Below are positions 25,967 to 35,180 of a stretch of DNA of 64,000 bases, piece by piece. Each line of letters begins with the position of its first letter. Position 1 is the first letter of the stretch. This DNA is from Flavobacterium sp. HSC-32F16 (GTDB taxonomy: Bacteria > Bacteroidota > Bacteroidia > Flavobacteriales > Flavobacteriaceae): contig NZ_JALKAC010000002.1 of the NCBI RefSeq assembly GCF_024171645.1, positions 124,001-188,000 of the forward strand, given 5' to 3'. The position numbers were made by a program, and so were the translations under genes. A model generated the notes under the pieces. It saw only the letters and a list, made by a program, of their open reading frames with translations. It was not told where the DNA came from and did no database searches.

Positions 25967-26890
25967 ATGAAAAAAGCACTATTGGGTTTGGCAATGTTGG
26001 TCTATGCAATTGCAATTGGTCAAGACATTAAAATTAAGAAAGATAAAATCAGCATTGACGGAACTGAAGTCGCGATTTTAGATAAACAAAAATTAGTTTA
26101 TAAAATTTTATCATTAGATAACAGACCTATTTTTTCTATTGAAAGAAAAATGATTTCTTTACTTGATGGTTCAACTGTATATTGGAGCGTTCTAACAGAT
26201 TTAAACACCAATAAAACAAATGAATTAGTAGATTATGGAACAGATCAGGGGTTAAGTTTTCAAAAAGCGATTGTTGCCAGTGTTTCCAATAGCAAATATA
26301 AATTTATCAGCGCAGCGGGAATTGATGAAAAAGGAGTTACTGAATTCATTAACGGAACACCTACTGATATTGAAAATGTTTTTGCGCAGGCTAATCTAAA
26401 AACGAAAGAGCAGTTAAATGCTGAAAATGAAGTTATGGTAAAAGCCAAAATTTCAGTTAAAAACGACGATATAATTCAAATTCAAGATGTTGCCGGAAAA
26501 CAAACAAACGTAGTTATAGGATCTGTAACCAAGAAAAATGTTGTTTTTATTGCAGGATTTCCTCCAAGTTTAGTTTATGAAGTAAATTCATTATATACTG
26601 AACTAGATAATAATAGCAGGGAACAGCGCAGAATTAGACAAGTTGGAAGCTGGTATGCTGCAAAAACAGGATACACAAATCCAAACACAAATAAAAACAT
26701 CAAAAATGAATTGATCACTTCTGATAATAAATACTTTGAGGTAAGAGGCGGTCTTTCTGGTACAGAAAAAGTTAGTTCTGCAGGTTTAGAAAAAGACGAT
26801 CTTCAATTGTATGGAGGTGAAAATTCTCTTTCAAGCAGAATTGTAGCAAAACTGTTATACAATGGCTACAAATTTGAAGCCATGAAATAA
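25967..26890 (+). CDS. Exported protein of unknown function
   Basis: Starting at the ATG at 25967 gives 307 residues with a Sec signal (KKALLGLAMLVYAIAIGQ). The remainder is soluble, with charged beta-strands (DIKIKKDKISIDGTEVAILD) and no recognised domain. It follows hemB and precedes a c-type cytochrome lipoprotein by 11 bp, so it may be periplasmic and cotranscribed with the cytochrome. Confidence 0.8.
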   Translation: MKKALLGLAMLVYAIAIGQDIKIKKDKISIDGTEVAILDKQKLVYKILSLDNRPIFSIERKMISLLDGSTVYWSVLTDLNTNKTNELVDYGTDQGLSFQKAIVASVSNSKYKFISAAGIDEKGVTEFINGTPTDIENVFAQANLKTKEQLNAENEVMVKAKISVKNDDIIQIQDVAGKQTNVVIGSVTKKNVVFIAGFPPSLVYEVNSLYTELDNNSREQRRIRQVGSWYAAKTGYTNPNTNKNIKNELITSDNKYFEVRGGLSGTEKVSSAGLEKDDLQLYGGENSLSSRIVAKLLYNGYKFEAMK

Positions 26891-26901
26891 TAATAAATAA
26901 A

Positions 26902-27300
26902 ATGAAAAAAGTATTATTCTTATCTGCCGTTTTAGCTTTTGTATCTTGTAAAAAAGAAGTTTCTGAAAATACCGATTCAAAAACAGAAACCTATTCTGAG
27001 GGCGAATCGGTCCAAGCCAAAACTCCAGAAGATTTAGGAAAAGAACTTTTTGAAGGAAGAGGAAATTGCACAGCCTGCCATTTACCTGATCAAAAAGTTA
27101 TTGGCCCTGGTATTAAAGAAATTGCCAAAATCTACAAAGATAAAAAGGGTGATTTGGTAACATTCTTAAAAGGGAACGCAGATCCAATTGTAGATCCAAG
27201 TCAGTTTTCAGTAATGCAGACTAATTTTCCAATTACAAAAGCAATGTCTGATGAAGAGCTTAAAGCCATTGAAACTTACATTTACAGTCATTTGAAATAA
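26902..27300 (+). CDS. Small c-type cytochrome lipoprotein
   Basis: This 132-residue protein has a lipobox (FLSAVLAFVSCKKE) and a single heme c site CTACH near residue 55, with a later FSVMQTNFP that could give the axial Met. Length and single heme fit a class I cytochrome c anchored to a membrane lipid. It could pass electrons to a terminal oxidase. An SCO copper chaperone lies 2.4 kb further. It ends at a strong bidirectional terminator. Confidence 0.93.
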   Translation: MKKVLFLSAVLAFVSCKKEVSENTDSKTETYSEGESVQAKTPEDLGKELFEGRGNCTACHLPDQKVIGPGIKEIAKIYKDKKGDLVTFLKGNADPIVDPSQFSVMQTNFPITKAMSDEELKAIETYIYSHLK

Positions 27301-27321
27301 TTGACTTCTTTATAAAATAAA

Positions 27322-27348
27322 AAAACGGCGCTGAATCAGCGCCGTTTT
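27322..27348. terminator. Bidirectional terminator between cytochrome and M13 peptidase
   Basis: Arms AAAACGGCGCTG (27322-27333) and CAGCGCCGTTTT (27337-27348) with a 3-nt loop form a perfect 12-bp stem, between convergent genes. Confidence 0.92.
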
Positions 27349-27360
27349 CTATTTGTAATA

Positions 27361-29424
27361 TTACCAGATTTTTACTCGTTTTTCCGGATTTACGTACATT
27401 TTGTCTCCATTTTTAATTCCAAATGCCTGATAAAAAGCATCCACATTTTGAATTGGAACAACTGCTCTGTACATACCAGGTGAATGCGGATCTGTTTTTA
27501 CCTGACTTTTAATCGCCTCATCTCTTGATTTTGTTCTCCAAACCGTAGCCCAGGAAATAAAGAATCTCTGTTCAGGAGTAAATCCATCAATTAAGCCCGG
27601 ATTTCCATTTTCTTTCAGGTACAACTGCAATCCGTCATACGCTGCGTTGATTCCGCCTAAATCACCAATGTTTTCACCTAATGTGAATTTGCCATCTACA
27701 AAAATTCCCGGAAGCGGTTCAAGCGCGCTGTATTGTGCTGCAAGTTCTCCTCCAAGAGCTGTAAATTGTTTTAAATCATCAGCAGTCCACCAATCTACTA
27801 AATTTCCATCGGCATTATATCTTGCTCCGGAATCATCAAAACCATGTGAAATTTCGTGACCAATAACCGCACCAATTCCGCCATAATTTACTGCTTCGTC
27901 TGCTTGATAATTGTAAAACGGTGGTTGTAAAATGGCTGCAGGAAATACAATTTCGTTATAAGATGGATTAAAATAAGCATTTACCGTTTGCGGCGACATT
28001 CCCCACTCTGTTTTATCAACTGGCTTTCCTAATTTTGCTAAACTTTGAATATACGCCCATTTTGATACATTTTTCATATTATCAAAATAAGTTCCGTTTT
28101 CATTTACATTTTTAAGTTCTAAAGCAGAGTAATCTTTCCACTTATCCGGATAACCAATTTTTACGGTTAACTTGTTTAGTTTTTCAATCGCTTTAGATTT
28201 TGTTTCTGTTGACATCCAAGGCAATGCATTGATTCTGTTTTGATAAGCCAGCATTACATTAGCAATCATTTTTTTTGCTTTATCTTTTGCTTCAGAAGGA
28301 AATAATTTCTCAACATACAGTTTTCCTAATGCTTCTCCAGTTGCACCGTTGATAACCTGCAATGCTACTTCTTCACGCGGACGCTGCTTTAAAGCTCCGG
28401 TTAATGTTTTTCCGTAAAAATCGAAATTAGCATTTTCAATATCTGTACTTAAAGTTGATGCTGCTCTGTTTAATACAGACCATTTTAAATATTCTTTCCA
28501 GGCTTCTACTTTTTTATCTGTAAAAATTTTTTCTAAAGCAGCCATATAACGTGGCTGCGCAACATTTACAGTATCTAATTTTGTTATTCCAATTCCGGCA
28601 AAATATTTATCCCACTGAATCGACGGAGTATTCTTTTTTAAATCAGCAACTGCTGTTGGATTGTATTGTTTTCTGCGATCTCTTCTTTCAACACGATCCA
28701 GTCTTGGTGCAGACATTTCTACTTCTAAAGCTACAATCAGTTTTGCGCTTTCTTTTGCTTTTGCAGGAGATTCTCCTATAAACTGCATCATTCTGGCAAC
28801 GTGAATTTCGTATTTTTCACGTTTTTCTTTAGAATCTTTATCATCAGAATTGTAATAATCCTTATCCGATAATCCTAAAGTTCCCGGGCTTAATGTTACT
28901 GAACTTTTGTTGCTGTTTTTAGCATCGGCACCCACATAAATTCCAAAAAAACCAATACTGCTGCCTTGTGACTGCATTTCGGTCAGGAAATTTTGTAAAT
29001 CAGCTGCGTTTTTAATCGCATCAATCTTTTTTAAAGCCGGCTGAAGCGGTTTAACTCCCTGCTTATTTCTTCCAACAGTATCTAAAATAGTATTAAACAA
29101 AGCAATCGCTTTACCTTGATCTGTATTTGATTTGTACTTTGGATTTTTTGAAGCTTCTTTTAAAATAGCCAATGCATTGTCATCTGTTTTTTGACGTAAT
29201 TCATTAAAACTTCCCCAGGAATTTCTGTCGCTTGGAATCTCTGTTTGATCCAGCCAGGTTCCGTTTACATATTGAAAAAAATCCTGACTTGGACTAATTT
29301 TAGTATTCATGTACGAAACATTAATACCTGGTTCTTTGATTTCTTTAGTTTGTGCATTCATTGCTGTAAATGAAACCATTACAGAAAAAGCACAAAATAA
29401 AGGTTTACTTAATTGTTTTTTCAT
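27361..29424 (-). CDS. M13-family (neprilysin-like) zinc metallopeptidase
   Basis: The ATG at 29424 (MKKQLSKPLFCAF signal) gives 687 residues, typical for M13. The zinc motif is HEISH in GAVIGHEISHGFDD, the third ligand Glu lies in ENIGDLGGINAAYDG, and the substrate loop NAYFNPSYNEIVFPAAIL precedes it. These are oligopeptidases of the periplasm. No linked substrate gene is seen. Confidence 0.95.
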   Translation of the reverse strand: MKKQLSKPLFCAFSVMVSFTAMNAQTKEIKEPGINVSYMNTKISPSQDFFQYVNGTWLDQTEIPSDRNSWGSFNELRQKTDDNALAILKEASKNPKYKSNTDQGKAIALFNTILDTVGRNKQGVKPLQPALKKIDAIKNAADLQNFLTEMQSQGSSIGFFGIYVGADAKNSNKSSVTLSPGTLGLSDKDYYNSDDKDSKEKREKYEIHVARMMQFIGESPAKAKESAKLIVALEVEMSAPRLDRVERRDRRKQYNPTAVADLKKNTPSIQWDKYFAGIGITKLDTVNVAQPRYMAALEKIFTDKKVEAWKEYLKWSVLNRAASTLSTDIENANFDFYGKTLTGALKQRPREEVALQVINGATGEALGKLYVEKLFPSEAKDKAKKMIANVMLAYQNRINALPWMSTETKSKAIEKLNKLTVKIGYPDKWKDYSALELKNVNENGTYFDNMKNVSKWAYIQSLAKLGKPVDKTEWGMSPQTVNAYFNPSYNEIVFPAAILQPPFYNYQADEAVNYGGIGAVIGHEISHGFDDSGARYNADGNLVDWWTADDLKQFTALGGELAAQYSALEPLPGIFVDGKFTLGENIGDLGGINAAYDGLQLYLKENGNPGLIDGFTPEQRFFISWATVWRTKSRDEAIKSQVKTDPHSPGMYRAVVPIQNVDAFYQAFGIKNGDKMYVNPEKRVKIW

Positions 29425-29703
29425 TAATACATAGATTTTGAGTGTAAACACAAACATATTGTTAATATTTGAAACTCTATGTTAAAATTCTTGCAATAAT
29501 CGCAGCATTGATTTTTAATCTTGCTAAGGCGCAGAGATGCCAAGTTCAAAATTTATAAGCTTTGGATTTTAAGTTTACAAACATTAATCTTAAATAAAAA
29601 ACTTTGCGGCTTTGCGAGATGATAATAAACCCAGCCTGTTAAAAAGTGTTATAACTGCAGCTTTTAAAATGCTCTTTTCGTATTTTTGCGCCAAATTATT
29701 TTT
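29425..29703. promoter_or_regulatory. Divergent intergenic region with repeat words and SCO promoter
   Basis: Words CTAAGGCGCAGAGATGCC (near 29523) and ACTTTGCGGCTTTGCGAGAT (near 29602) belong to widespread intergenic repeat types. TATTTTTG at 29681-29688 fits the -7 element of the SCO gene, with its ATG 15 bp later. No gene is seen. Confidence 0.5.
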
Positions 29704-30369
29704 ATGAAATCGCTTCTTTATAAATACCGCAAATTCTTCATTGTATTAATTGTATTTTCTATAGTTACTATATCTTTATTTTATTCGGCACTAAAGCCAC
29801 AAAAAACACTTCCAATTTATAATCCTTCTGATGTAAATCCTGAATTGGTAGACAGTACAATTCAGTATAAAAGTAAATACCATACAATTGCAGATTTTTC
29901 GTTTGTAAACCAAAACGGCGATACTATTACTCAAAAAGATTATGAAGGCAAAATTTACGTTGCCGATTTTTTCTTTACAACCTGCGGTTCAATTTGCCCG
30001 AAAATGTCAACAAATTTATCTGAAGTTCAAAAAGCAGTATTAAACAATCCAAAAGTTAAACTGCTTTCTCATACGGTTTTCCCTGAGGTAGACAGTGTTT
30101 CTGTTTTAAAAGCGTATGCGATAAAATATGGCGTTGTTGACAGTAAATGGAATTTGGTTACAGGAGATAAAAAAGAAATCTACACAATGGCAAGAAAATC
30201 ATATCTGGCTGTAAAACTAGGAAGACCAGATCAGCTGTATGATATGGTTCATACTGAGAATTTTGTTTTGGTTGACCAAAAAAGACGTGTTCGCGGATTT
30301 TATGACGGAACAAATAAAGAAGAAATTCAACGTCTGTTAGAAGACATTGATTTCTTATCAAATGAGTAA
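29704..30369 (+). CDS. SCO1/SenC-family copper chaperone-like protein
   Basis: The ATG at 29704 (MKSLLYKYRKFFIVLIVF) gives 221 residues with one N-terminal membrane anchor. The thioredoxin-like part has the copper-binding CxxxC (TCGSICPKMSTNL) and a conserved later His in MVHTENFVLVD. SCO proteins deliver copper to cytochrome oxidase or act in thiol redox at the periplasmic face. A c-type cytochrome gene lies nearby. Confidence 0.93.
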   Translation: MKSLLYKYRKFFIVLIVFSIVTISLFYSALKPQKTLPIYNPSDVNPELVDSTIQYKSKYHTIADFSFVNQNGDTITQKDYEGKIYVADFFFTTCGSICPKMSTNLSEVQKAVLNNPKVKLLSHTVFPEVDSVSVLKAYAIKYGVVDSKWNLVTGDKKEIYTMARKSYLAVKLGRPDQLYDMVHTENFVLVDQKRRVRGFYDGTNKEEIQRLLEDIDFLSNE

Positions 30370-30418
30370 AATCCCTTATTTTTAGAAACATTTAGCATTT
30401 TCAAAGGCGATTATTGCC

Positions 30419-30447
30419 TTGGAATAAATAATTATTGCCTATTTTTG
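30419..30447 (+). promoter_or_regulatory. Promoter of feoA-feoB
   Basis: TTG (30419-30421), 18-nt spacer and TATTTTTG (30440-30447) match the flavobacterial consensus. The proposed TTG start of feoA is 26 bp downstream. Confidence 0.65.
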
Positions 30448-30473
30448 CAATCTAAACTCAATCTAAATAAGCT

Positions 30474-30713
30474 TTGCAGAATACAATCCATACCCTGAAA
30501 AAAGGCGATAAAGCCATTATCAAAGATTTTGATATCGATTTGATTCCTTTAAAACTATTAGAGATGGGTTGTTTGCCAGGCAGCGTAGTCGAACTACTTC
30601 AAATTGCTCCTTTTGGAGATCCTTTATATCTAGACATTAACGGTTCGCATGTTGCTATTCGTGTTGAAACGGCTCGTGAAATTGAAGTTGAACTTATCCA
30701 AAACAATTTATAA
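30474..30713 (+). CDS. feoA: FeoA ferrous-iron transport protein
   Basis: This 79-residue SH3-fold protein (LKKGDKAIIKDFDIDLIP, LEMGCLPGSVVELLQIAPFGDP) is a cytoplasmic accessory of FeoB. An in-frame TAA lies two codons before the TTG at 30474 and the next Met is deep in the domain, so translation must start at TTG, which is unusual. Its stop overlaps the feoB ATG (TAATG). Confidence 0.9.
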   Translation: MQNTIHTLKKGDKAIIKDFDIDLIPLKLLEMGCLPGSVVELLQIAPFGDPLYLDINGSHVAIRVETAREIEVELIQNNL

Positions 30714-32812
30714 TGAGCATTCAGAATATCAACGTTGCCCTTATTGGAAATCCAAACACAGGAAAGACTTCCGTTTTTAATCAGTTAACAGGTTTAAAAC
30801 AACAGGTTGGGAATTATCCGGGAATTACGGTCGAGAAAAAAATCGGTTTTTGTAAATTACCTCAAAACATAAAAGCTAACATTCTCGATTTACCGGGAAC
30901 ATATAGTTTGAATGCAAGTTCGATGGACGAAAGTGTGGTAATTGAGCTTTTGCTGAACAAAAATGACAAATTATATCCAGATGTTGCCGTTGTGGTAACT
31001 GATGTTGAAAATCTAAAACGAAATTTGCTGATTTACACTCAGATAAAAGATCTTGAAATTCCAACGATTTTGGTTATCAATATGTCTGACCGTATGGAAA
31101 GCAAAGGAATTACTTTGGATATTCCGTATTTAGAAGAAAAACTAAAAACTAAAATTGCTTTAGTAAGTTCGCGAAAAGGTTTAGGAATTGAAGAATTAAA
31201 AGAACTTATTGTTTCATATAAAACGATCACGCACGAACCTTGCTTAAATGCATCTGTAATTGATCCTGAATATTTTGAAAAGCTGCAACATGCTTTTCCA
31301 AATCAATTAATGTACAAATTGTGGCTGGTAATTACGCAGGATGTTAACTTTTCGAATTTAGACCGAAATGAAATCCGAAATGCTTTTACCAAATCACATT
31401 CAGAATTAAAACGTTTACAGCAAAAAGAAACCATAAAAAGATATCAGTTTATAAATGATGTTTTAAAAGAGGGTTTAAAAGTTGATGTTGAGGCGGCAAC
31501 CGATTTCAGGGCAAAACTGGATCGAGTTTTAACGCATAAATTTTGGGGTTATGCTATTTTCCTTAGCATTTTGTTTATAATTTTCCAGTCTATTTTCAGC
31601 TGGTCAACTATTCCTATGGATTTCATAGACAGCAGTTTTGCATCATTAAGCAGCTGGTTGTCTGAAGTATTGCCTAGTGGTATTTTAACCGATTTGCTTT
31701 CACAGGGAATTATTCCGGGAATTGGCGGTGTTATTATTTTCATCCCGCAGATTGCCTTCTTGTTTTTGTTTATTTCTATTTTGGAAGAAAGCGGTTATAT
31801 GAGCCGTGTGGTATTTTTAATGGATAAAATCATGCGCAAATTTGGGCTTTCCGGAAAAAGTGTTGTGCCATTAATCTCAGGAACAGCTTGTGCCATTCCG
31901 GCAATTATGGCAACGAGAAATATCGAAAACTGGAAAGAACGCTTAATTACGATCTTAGTAACGCCATTCACGACTTGCTCTGCAAGATTACCGGTTTATG
32001 CGATTATGATTTCATTGGTAATTCCAGATAAACGAGTTCTTGGCTTTTTAAATCTTCAGGGATTATCGTTAATGTTGTTGTATTTACTAGGATTTGTAGC
32101 GGCCATAATCTCGGCTTATATTTTAAATAAAGTTTTAAAACTGAATTCAAAAACGTATTTTGTTGTTGAAATGCCAAGTTATAAATTACCGCTTTTCAAG
32201 AACGTTGGAATTAACGTTGTAGAGAAAACCAAAGCTTTCGTTTTGGGCGCGGGTAAAATCATTCTGGCAATATCCGTTATTTTGTGGTTTTTAGCCTCTT
32301 TTGGACCTGGAAAAGAATTTAATGATGCAGAGACTATCGTGAAAGAAAGATTTGCCAATACAACTTTGGATGAAACTCAATTTGAAAATGAAGTGGCTTC
32401 TCAAAAAATAGAGAATTCATACATTGGGATTATGGGTAAAGCTATTGAGCCTGTAATTTCTCCATTGGGTTACGACTGGAAAATAGGAATTGCAATTATC
32501 AGTTCGTTTGCTGCACGTGAAGTTTTGGTTGGAACACTGGCCACCATATACAGCGTTGGAGACAGTGATAACGAATCGACTATTAAAAGCCGAATGCAGA
32601 AAGAAGTAAACCCTGAAACGGGTGAAAAGATTTTTAACTTTGCAACCGGCATTTCATTATTACTCTTTTACGCTTTTGCTTTACAGTGTGCGAGTACATT
32701 AGCTATTACAAAAAAAGAAACCAATTCATGGAAATGGCCGGTAATGCAGCTTGTTTTTATGAGTGGTCTGGCTTATGTATCGGCATTGATAGCGTATCAA
32801 TTTTTAAAGTAA
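30713..32812 (+). CDS. feoB: FeoB ferrous-iron transporter
   Basis: This 699-residue protein has an N-terminal G domain (GNPNTGKTSVFNQLTG P-loop, DLPGTYSL G3, VINMSDRME G4), a helical GDI region, and a membrane part with two gate blocks (ISGTACAIPAIMATR and the mirror FAAREVLVGTL). It moves Fe2+ across the inner membrane. It overlaps feoA by one base and is followed 6 bp later by a Feo-associated peptide. Confidence 0.97.
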   Translation: MSIQNINVALIGNPNTGKTSVFNQLTGLKQQVGNYPGITVEKKIGFCKLPQNIKANILDLPGTYSLNASSMDESVVIELLLNKNDKLYPDVAVVVTDVENLKRNLLIYTQIKDLEIPTILVINMSDRMESKGITLDIPYLEEKLKTKIALVSSRKGLGIEELKELIVSYKTITHEPCLNASVIDPEYFEKLQHAFPNQLMYKLWLVITQDVNFSNLDRNEIRNAFTKSHSELKRLQQKETIKRYQFINDVLKEGLKVDVEAATDFRAKLDRVLTHKFWGYAIFLSILFIIFQSIFSWSTIPMDFIDSSFASLSSWLSEVLPSGILTDLLSQGIIPGIGGVIIFIPQIAFLFLFISILEESGYMSRVVFLMDKIMRKFGLSGKSVVPLISGTACAIPAIMATRNIENWKERLITILVTPFTTCSARLPVYAIMISLVIPDKRVLGFLNLQGLSLMLLYLLGFVAAIISAYILNKVLKLNSKTYFVVEMPSYKLPLFKNVGINVVEKTKAFVLGAGKIILAISVILWFLASFGPGKEFNDAETIVKERFANTTLDETQFENEVASQKIENSYIGIMGKAIEPVISPLGYDWKIGIAIISSFAAREVLVGTLATIYSVGDSDNESTIKSRMQKEVNPETGEKIFNFATGISLLLFYAFALQCASTLAITKKETNSWKWPVMQLVFMSGLAYVSALIAYQFLK

Positions 32813-32818
32813 AAAGTC

Positions 32819-32941
32819 ATGGTACAAGAAATTATTGCCTTTACAATATTATTTATCGCTGTTGGTTTTTTGATTAGAAAGTTTTTTTGGAAATCTAAAA
32901 AGAAAAAAGACTGCGGCGATGGTAATTGCGGATGTTCATAG
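32819..32941 (+). CDS. FeoB-associated Cys-rich membrane peptide
   Basis: This 40-residue ORF (MVQEIIAFTILFIAVGFLIR ... CGDGNCGCS) has one membrane helix, a Lys-rich stop-transfer and a C-terminal CGDGNCGC cluster. Small Feo-linked peptides with a Cys-rich tail are known beside feoB in Bacteroidetes and may play a FeoC-like role. It starts 6 bp after feoB. The ATG follows AAAGTC; no strong ribosome-binding site is needed in this phylum. Confidence 0.88.
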   Translation: MVQEIIAFTILFIAVGFLIRKFFWKSKKKKDCGDGNCGCS

Positions 32942-32966
32942 AATAAGATGCTAAGGTTTAAAATAT

Positions 32967-33010
32967 AAAGCTTCACACGGATTTTAATTCTTTGTGAAGC
33001 TTTGTGTTTT
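32967..33010 (+). terminator. Terminator of the feo operon
   Basis: Arms AAAGCTTCACA (32967-32977) and TGTGAAGCTTT (32993-33003) are perfect 11-mers, followed by GTGTTTTTAG. Confidence 0.75.
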
Positions 33011-33123
33011 TAGAAAATGTCTTACAAAATAAAAAATGTCTTTTTTTATCACATAAAAAACTTTTACCTCCTGTTTATCAATTCTGTACAAATTAATTTT
33101 GGATAAATTTAAATCTAAAAAAA

Positions 33124-33243
33124 ATGACAGAAGAAGATAGAATAGAAATTATAAAGGATAATAGAGTTGCCAGATTATTATGGTTCACGCTTGGTTTTTT
33201 ATCTGCGGCCACAATTACTTATTTTGTAATGAGATATCATTAA
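33124..33243 (+). CDS. Small membrane peptide of unknown function
   Basis: A 39-residue ORF with an acidic start (MTEEDRIEIIKDNR), then one hydrophobic segment (LLWFTLGFLSAATITYFVM). It begins after an A-rich leader and has typical codon use. It is the only gene in the 430 bp between the feo terminator and the next protein. Coding status is likely from the charged/hydrophobic pattern but not proven. Confidence 0.6.
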   Translation: MTEEDRIEIIKDNRVARLLWFTLGFLSAATITYFVMRYH

Positions 33244-33373
33244 TAGAGCCTATATACTGCAATTCCAAATTTTCGGTTTCAGTTTTCTTAAAATATTATA
33301 AAATTAGCAGCAGAGGTTTTAAATTATTTGTTTTCTTTAGGTCAAAATAAAACACTAACGAAAAACCTATACG

Positions 33374-34255
33374 ATGGCAAGAAACTTTAGATCAAGATTT
33401 TGGAGACTAAGTAAATGGTCCGCTGGACTATTTATAGTATTATTTGCATTCAGACTTCTGTATGGCTATACAAGCTCAGATTCCTCATCCCGAAATGATC
33501 TCAGCGAGAATTTTTTTGGAAGTATAGACAATTTGCGAAAAAATTATGCTTCTGAAAAAATTATGATGAAAGGCGATGTTCAGGCTGCATCGAATATGGC
33601 ATCGAATCAAAAATTTGAAAAAACGGCTTCAATCAAATCTAAAACCTCTGAATTTGACCAAGATGAAAATCTAATTAAGGCGAAAACAAAATCATACAAT
33701 GCCATCATTCAATATGAACAAAACCTTGGACAAAAAGGCAATAGACAAATTCATCTGCTCATTGGTGTAAATCCTGCAAAATTTGATGATTTTTATCTTG
33801 ATCTACAAAAAATTGGCACACTTAAAGACATAGAAATCACTAAGGTTGACAAAACAAACGAATACCGTCAATTAAATGCCAAAAAGATTTCGATCGAAAA
33901 AATGCTTCAGTCTTTAACTGAATTAAAATCAAAAGGAGGAGAAATTTCAGAATTCATTTCCCTTAACGACAAGATTTTGGAAGTCGAAGAACAATTACAA
34001 GGACTTGGGGTTGAACTCGGAAATTTTAATACCGAAAATGAATTTTGTACGGTCCGATTTTCTATGTATGAAGGAGCAACAGAAAAAAGCATCAGCTTTA
34101 TTCACAGAGCTAAAGTGGCCCTTGAATGGACAATAAAATATTATGCTTTGATTGTAATTACTTCACTTCTGCTATCTCTCACTATTTTTATCCTGCTCTT
34201 AATCGCAGATAAATTAAAAATCATAAGCACATTAAATAACAAATTAAACGAATAA
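33374..34255 (+). CDS. DUF4349-type membrane protein
   Basis: This 293-residue protein has a short basic N-terminus, an early membrane segment (SAGLFIVLFAFRLLYGY), an extracytoplasmic coiled-coil region (ISIEKMLQSLTELKSKG, EVEEQLQGLG) and a final membrane helix (YYALIVITSLLLSLTIFILL). It resembles the second DUF4349 protein at 37568 in layout. DUF4349 proteins are of unknown function in the cell envelope. Confidence 0.82.
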   Translation: MARNFRSRFWRLSKWSAGLFIVLFAFRLLYGYTSSDSSSRNDLSENFFGSIDNLRKNYASEKIMMKGDVQAASNMASNQKFEKTASIKSKTSEFDQDENLIKAKTKSYNAIIQYEQNLGQKGNRQIHLLIGVNPAKFDDFYLDLQKIGTLKDIEITKVDKTNEYRQLNAKKISIEKMLQSLTELKSKGGEISEFISLNDKILEVEEQLQGLGVELGNFNTENEFCTVRFSMYEGATEKSISFIHRAKVALEWTIKYYALIVITSLLLSLTIFILLLIADKLKIISTLNNKLNE

Positions 34256-34257
34256 GA

Positions 34258-34286
34258 TATCAAAAAACCGATTATTCTTTTTGATA
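34258..34286. terminator. Weak hairpin between convergent genes
   Basis: TATCAAAAA (34258-34266) and TTTTTGATA (34278-34286) form an AT-rich stem between the DUF4349 and HD-domain genes; could end transcription both ways. Confidence 0.4.
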
Positions 34287-34333
34287 AACAAAACATTTAA
34301 GGCATTTAAAACTGAATACTGAGACTGAAAAAC

Positions 34334-34987
34334 TTATTTTACCCCATCCCATTCTGCATAGAATTGAGCAAGAAATAATTCCATGAAATGATGACGTTCG
34401 GCCGCGATTTGTTTTCCTTTTTCAGTATTCATCTTATCCTTTAAAAGCAAAAGCTTTTCGTAGAAATGATTAATTGTTGGAGCATTATTTTTTTTGTACT
34501 CCTCTTTAGTCATATTGGTTATGGGAGCAATTTCTGGATTATGCAGTGTTCTGTTTTTAAATCCGCCATAATTAAAAGCTCTAGCAATACCAATTGCGCC
34601 AATTGCATCTAAACGATCTGCATCCTGAACAATATCTAATTCGACAGAAGAGAATTTCTTTTCAAAATTCCCGCCTTTATAAGAGATATTTTCAATGATT
34701 TTAACCACATGAAGGATAATGTCTTCTGAAACATTTTCTGACTCTAAAAACAAACGTGCCGTTTTTGGCCCAATCGTTTCATCTCCGTTATGAAATTTGC
34801 TGTCGGCTATATCATGAAGTAAAGCGCCTAACTGAACAATTGTAAGATCACAATTGGTTTCTTTTGCAATTAAAAGCGCGTTTTTGTAAACACGTTCGAT
34901 ATGAAACCAGTCATGACCGCCTTCGGCATCATTTAATTTCTCTTTTACAAAAGCGATGGTTTTAATTATAAGTTCAGAATTATTCAT
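34334..34987 (-). CDS. HD-domain phosphohydrolase (YedJ-like)
   Basis: This 217-residue protein has the H...HD...D metal site: HDWFHIERVYKNAL, LGALLHDIADSK, and QDADRLDAIGAIGIARAF. The last motif is diagnostic of the YedJ/YpgQ group, which hydrolyse nucleotides or phosphoesters. No linked substrate gene is visible. Confidence 0.9.
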   Translation of the reverse strand: MNNSELIIKTIAFVKEKLNDAEGGHDWFHIERVYKNALLIAKETNCDLTIVQLGALLHDIADSKFHNGDETIGPKTARLFLESENVSEDIILHVVKIIENISYKGGNFEKKFSSVELDIVQDADRLDAIGAIGIARAFNYGGFKNRTLHNPEIAPITNMTKEEYKKNNAPTINHFYEKLLLLKDKMNTEKGKQIAAERHHFMELFLAQFYAEWDGVK

Positions 34988-35071
34988 AAGTCATGTTTTT
35001 GTGGTAAGGCGGCACTCGGATTTAACCGATGAAACGGATTTACACGTGTGTTGTATTCTTTAAATAAAAAA

Positions 35072-35109
35072 TGTTGATTGTTGAATTTTTAAAGCTTCAA
35101 CAATCAACA
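35072..35109 (-). terminator. Terminator of plsC-desaturase operon
   Basis: Perfect 14-bp arms TGTTGATTGTTGAA (35072-35085) and TTCAACAATCAACA (35096-35109). On the minus strand a TTTTTTATTT run follows, as expected for the desaturase gene. Repeat-like words lie on its other side (34988-35040). Confidence 0.75.
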
Positions 35110-35180
35110 ATGTTTTCATATCAATATAAATTGCAAAATCAATTCTAAATCTAAAATCAGAAATATACGATCTAAAATTT

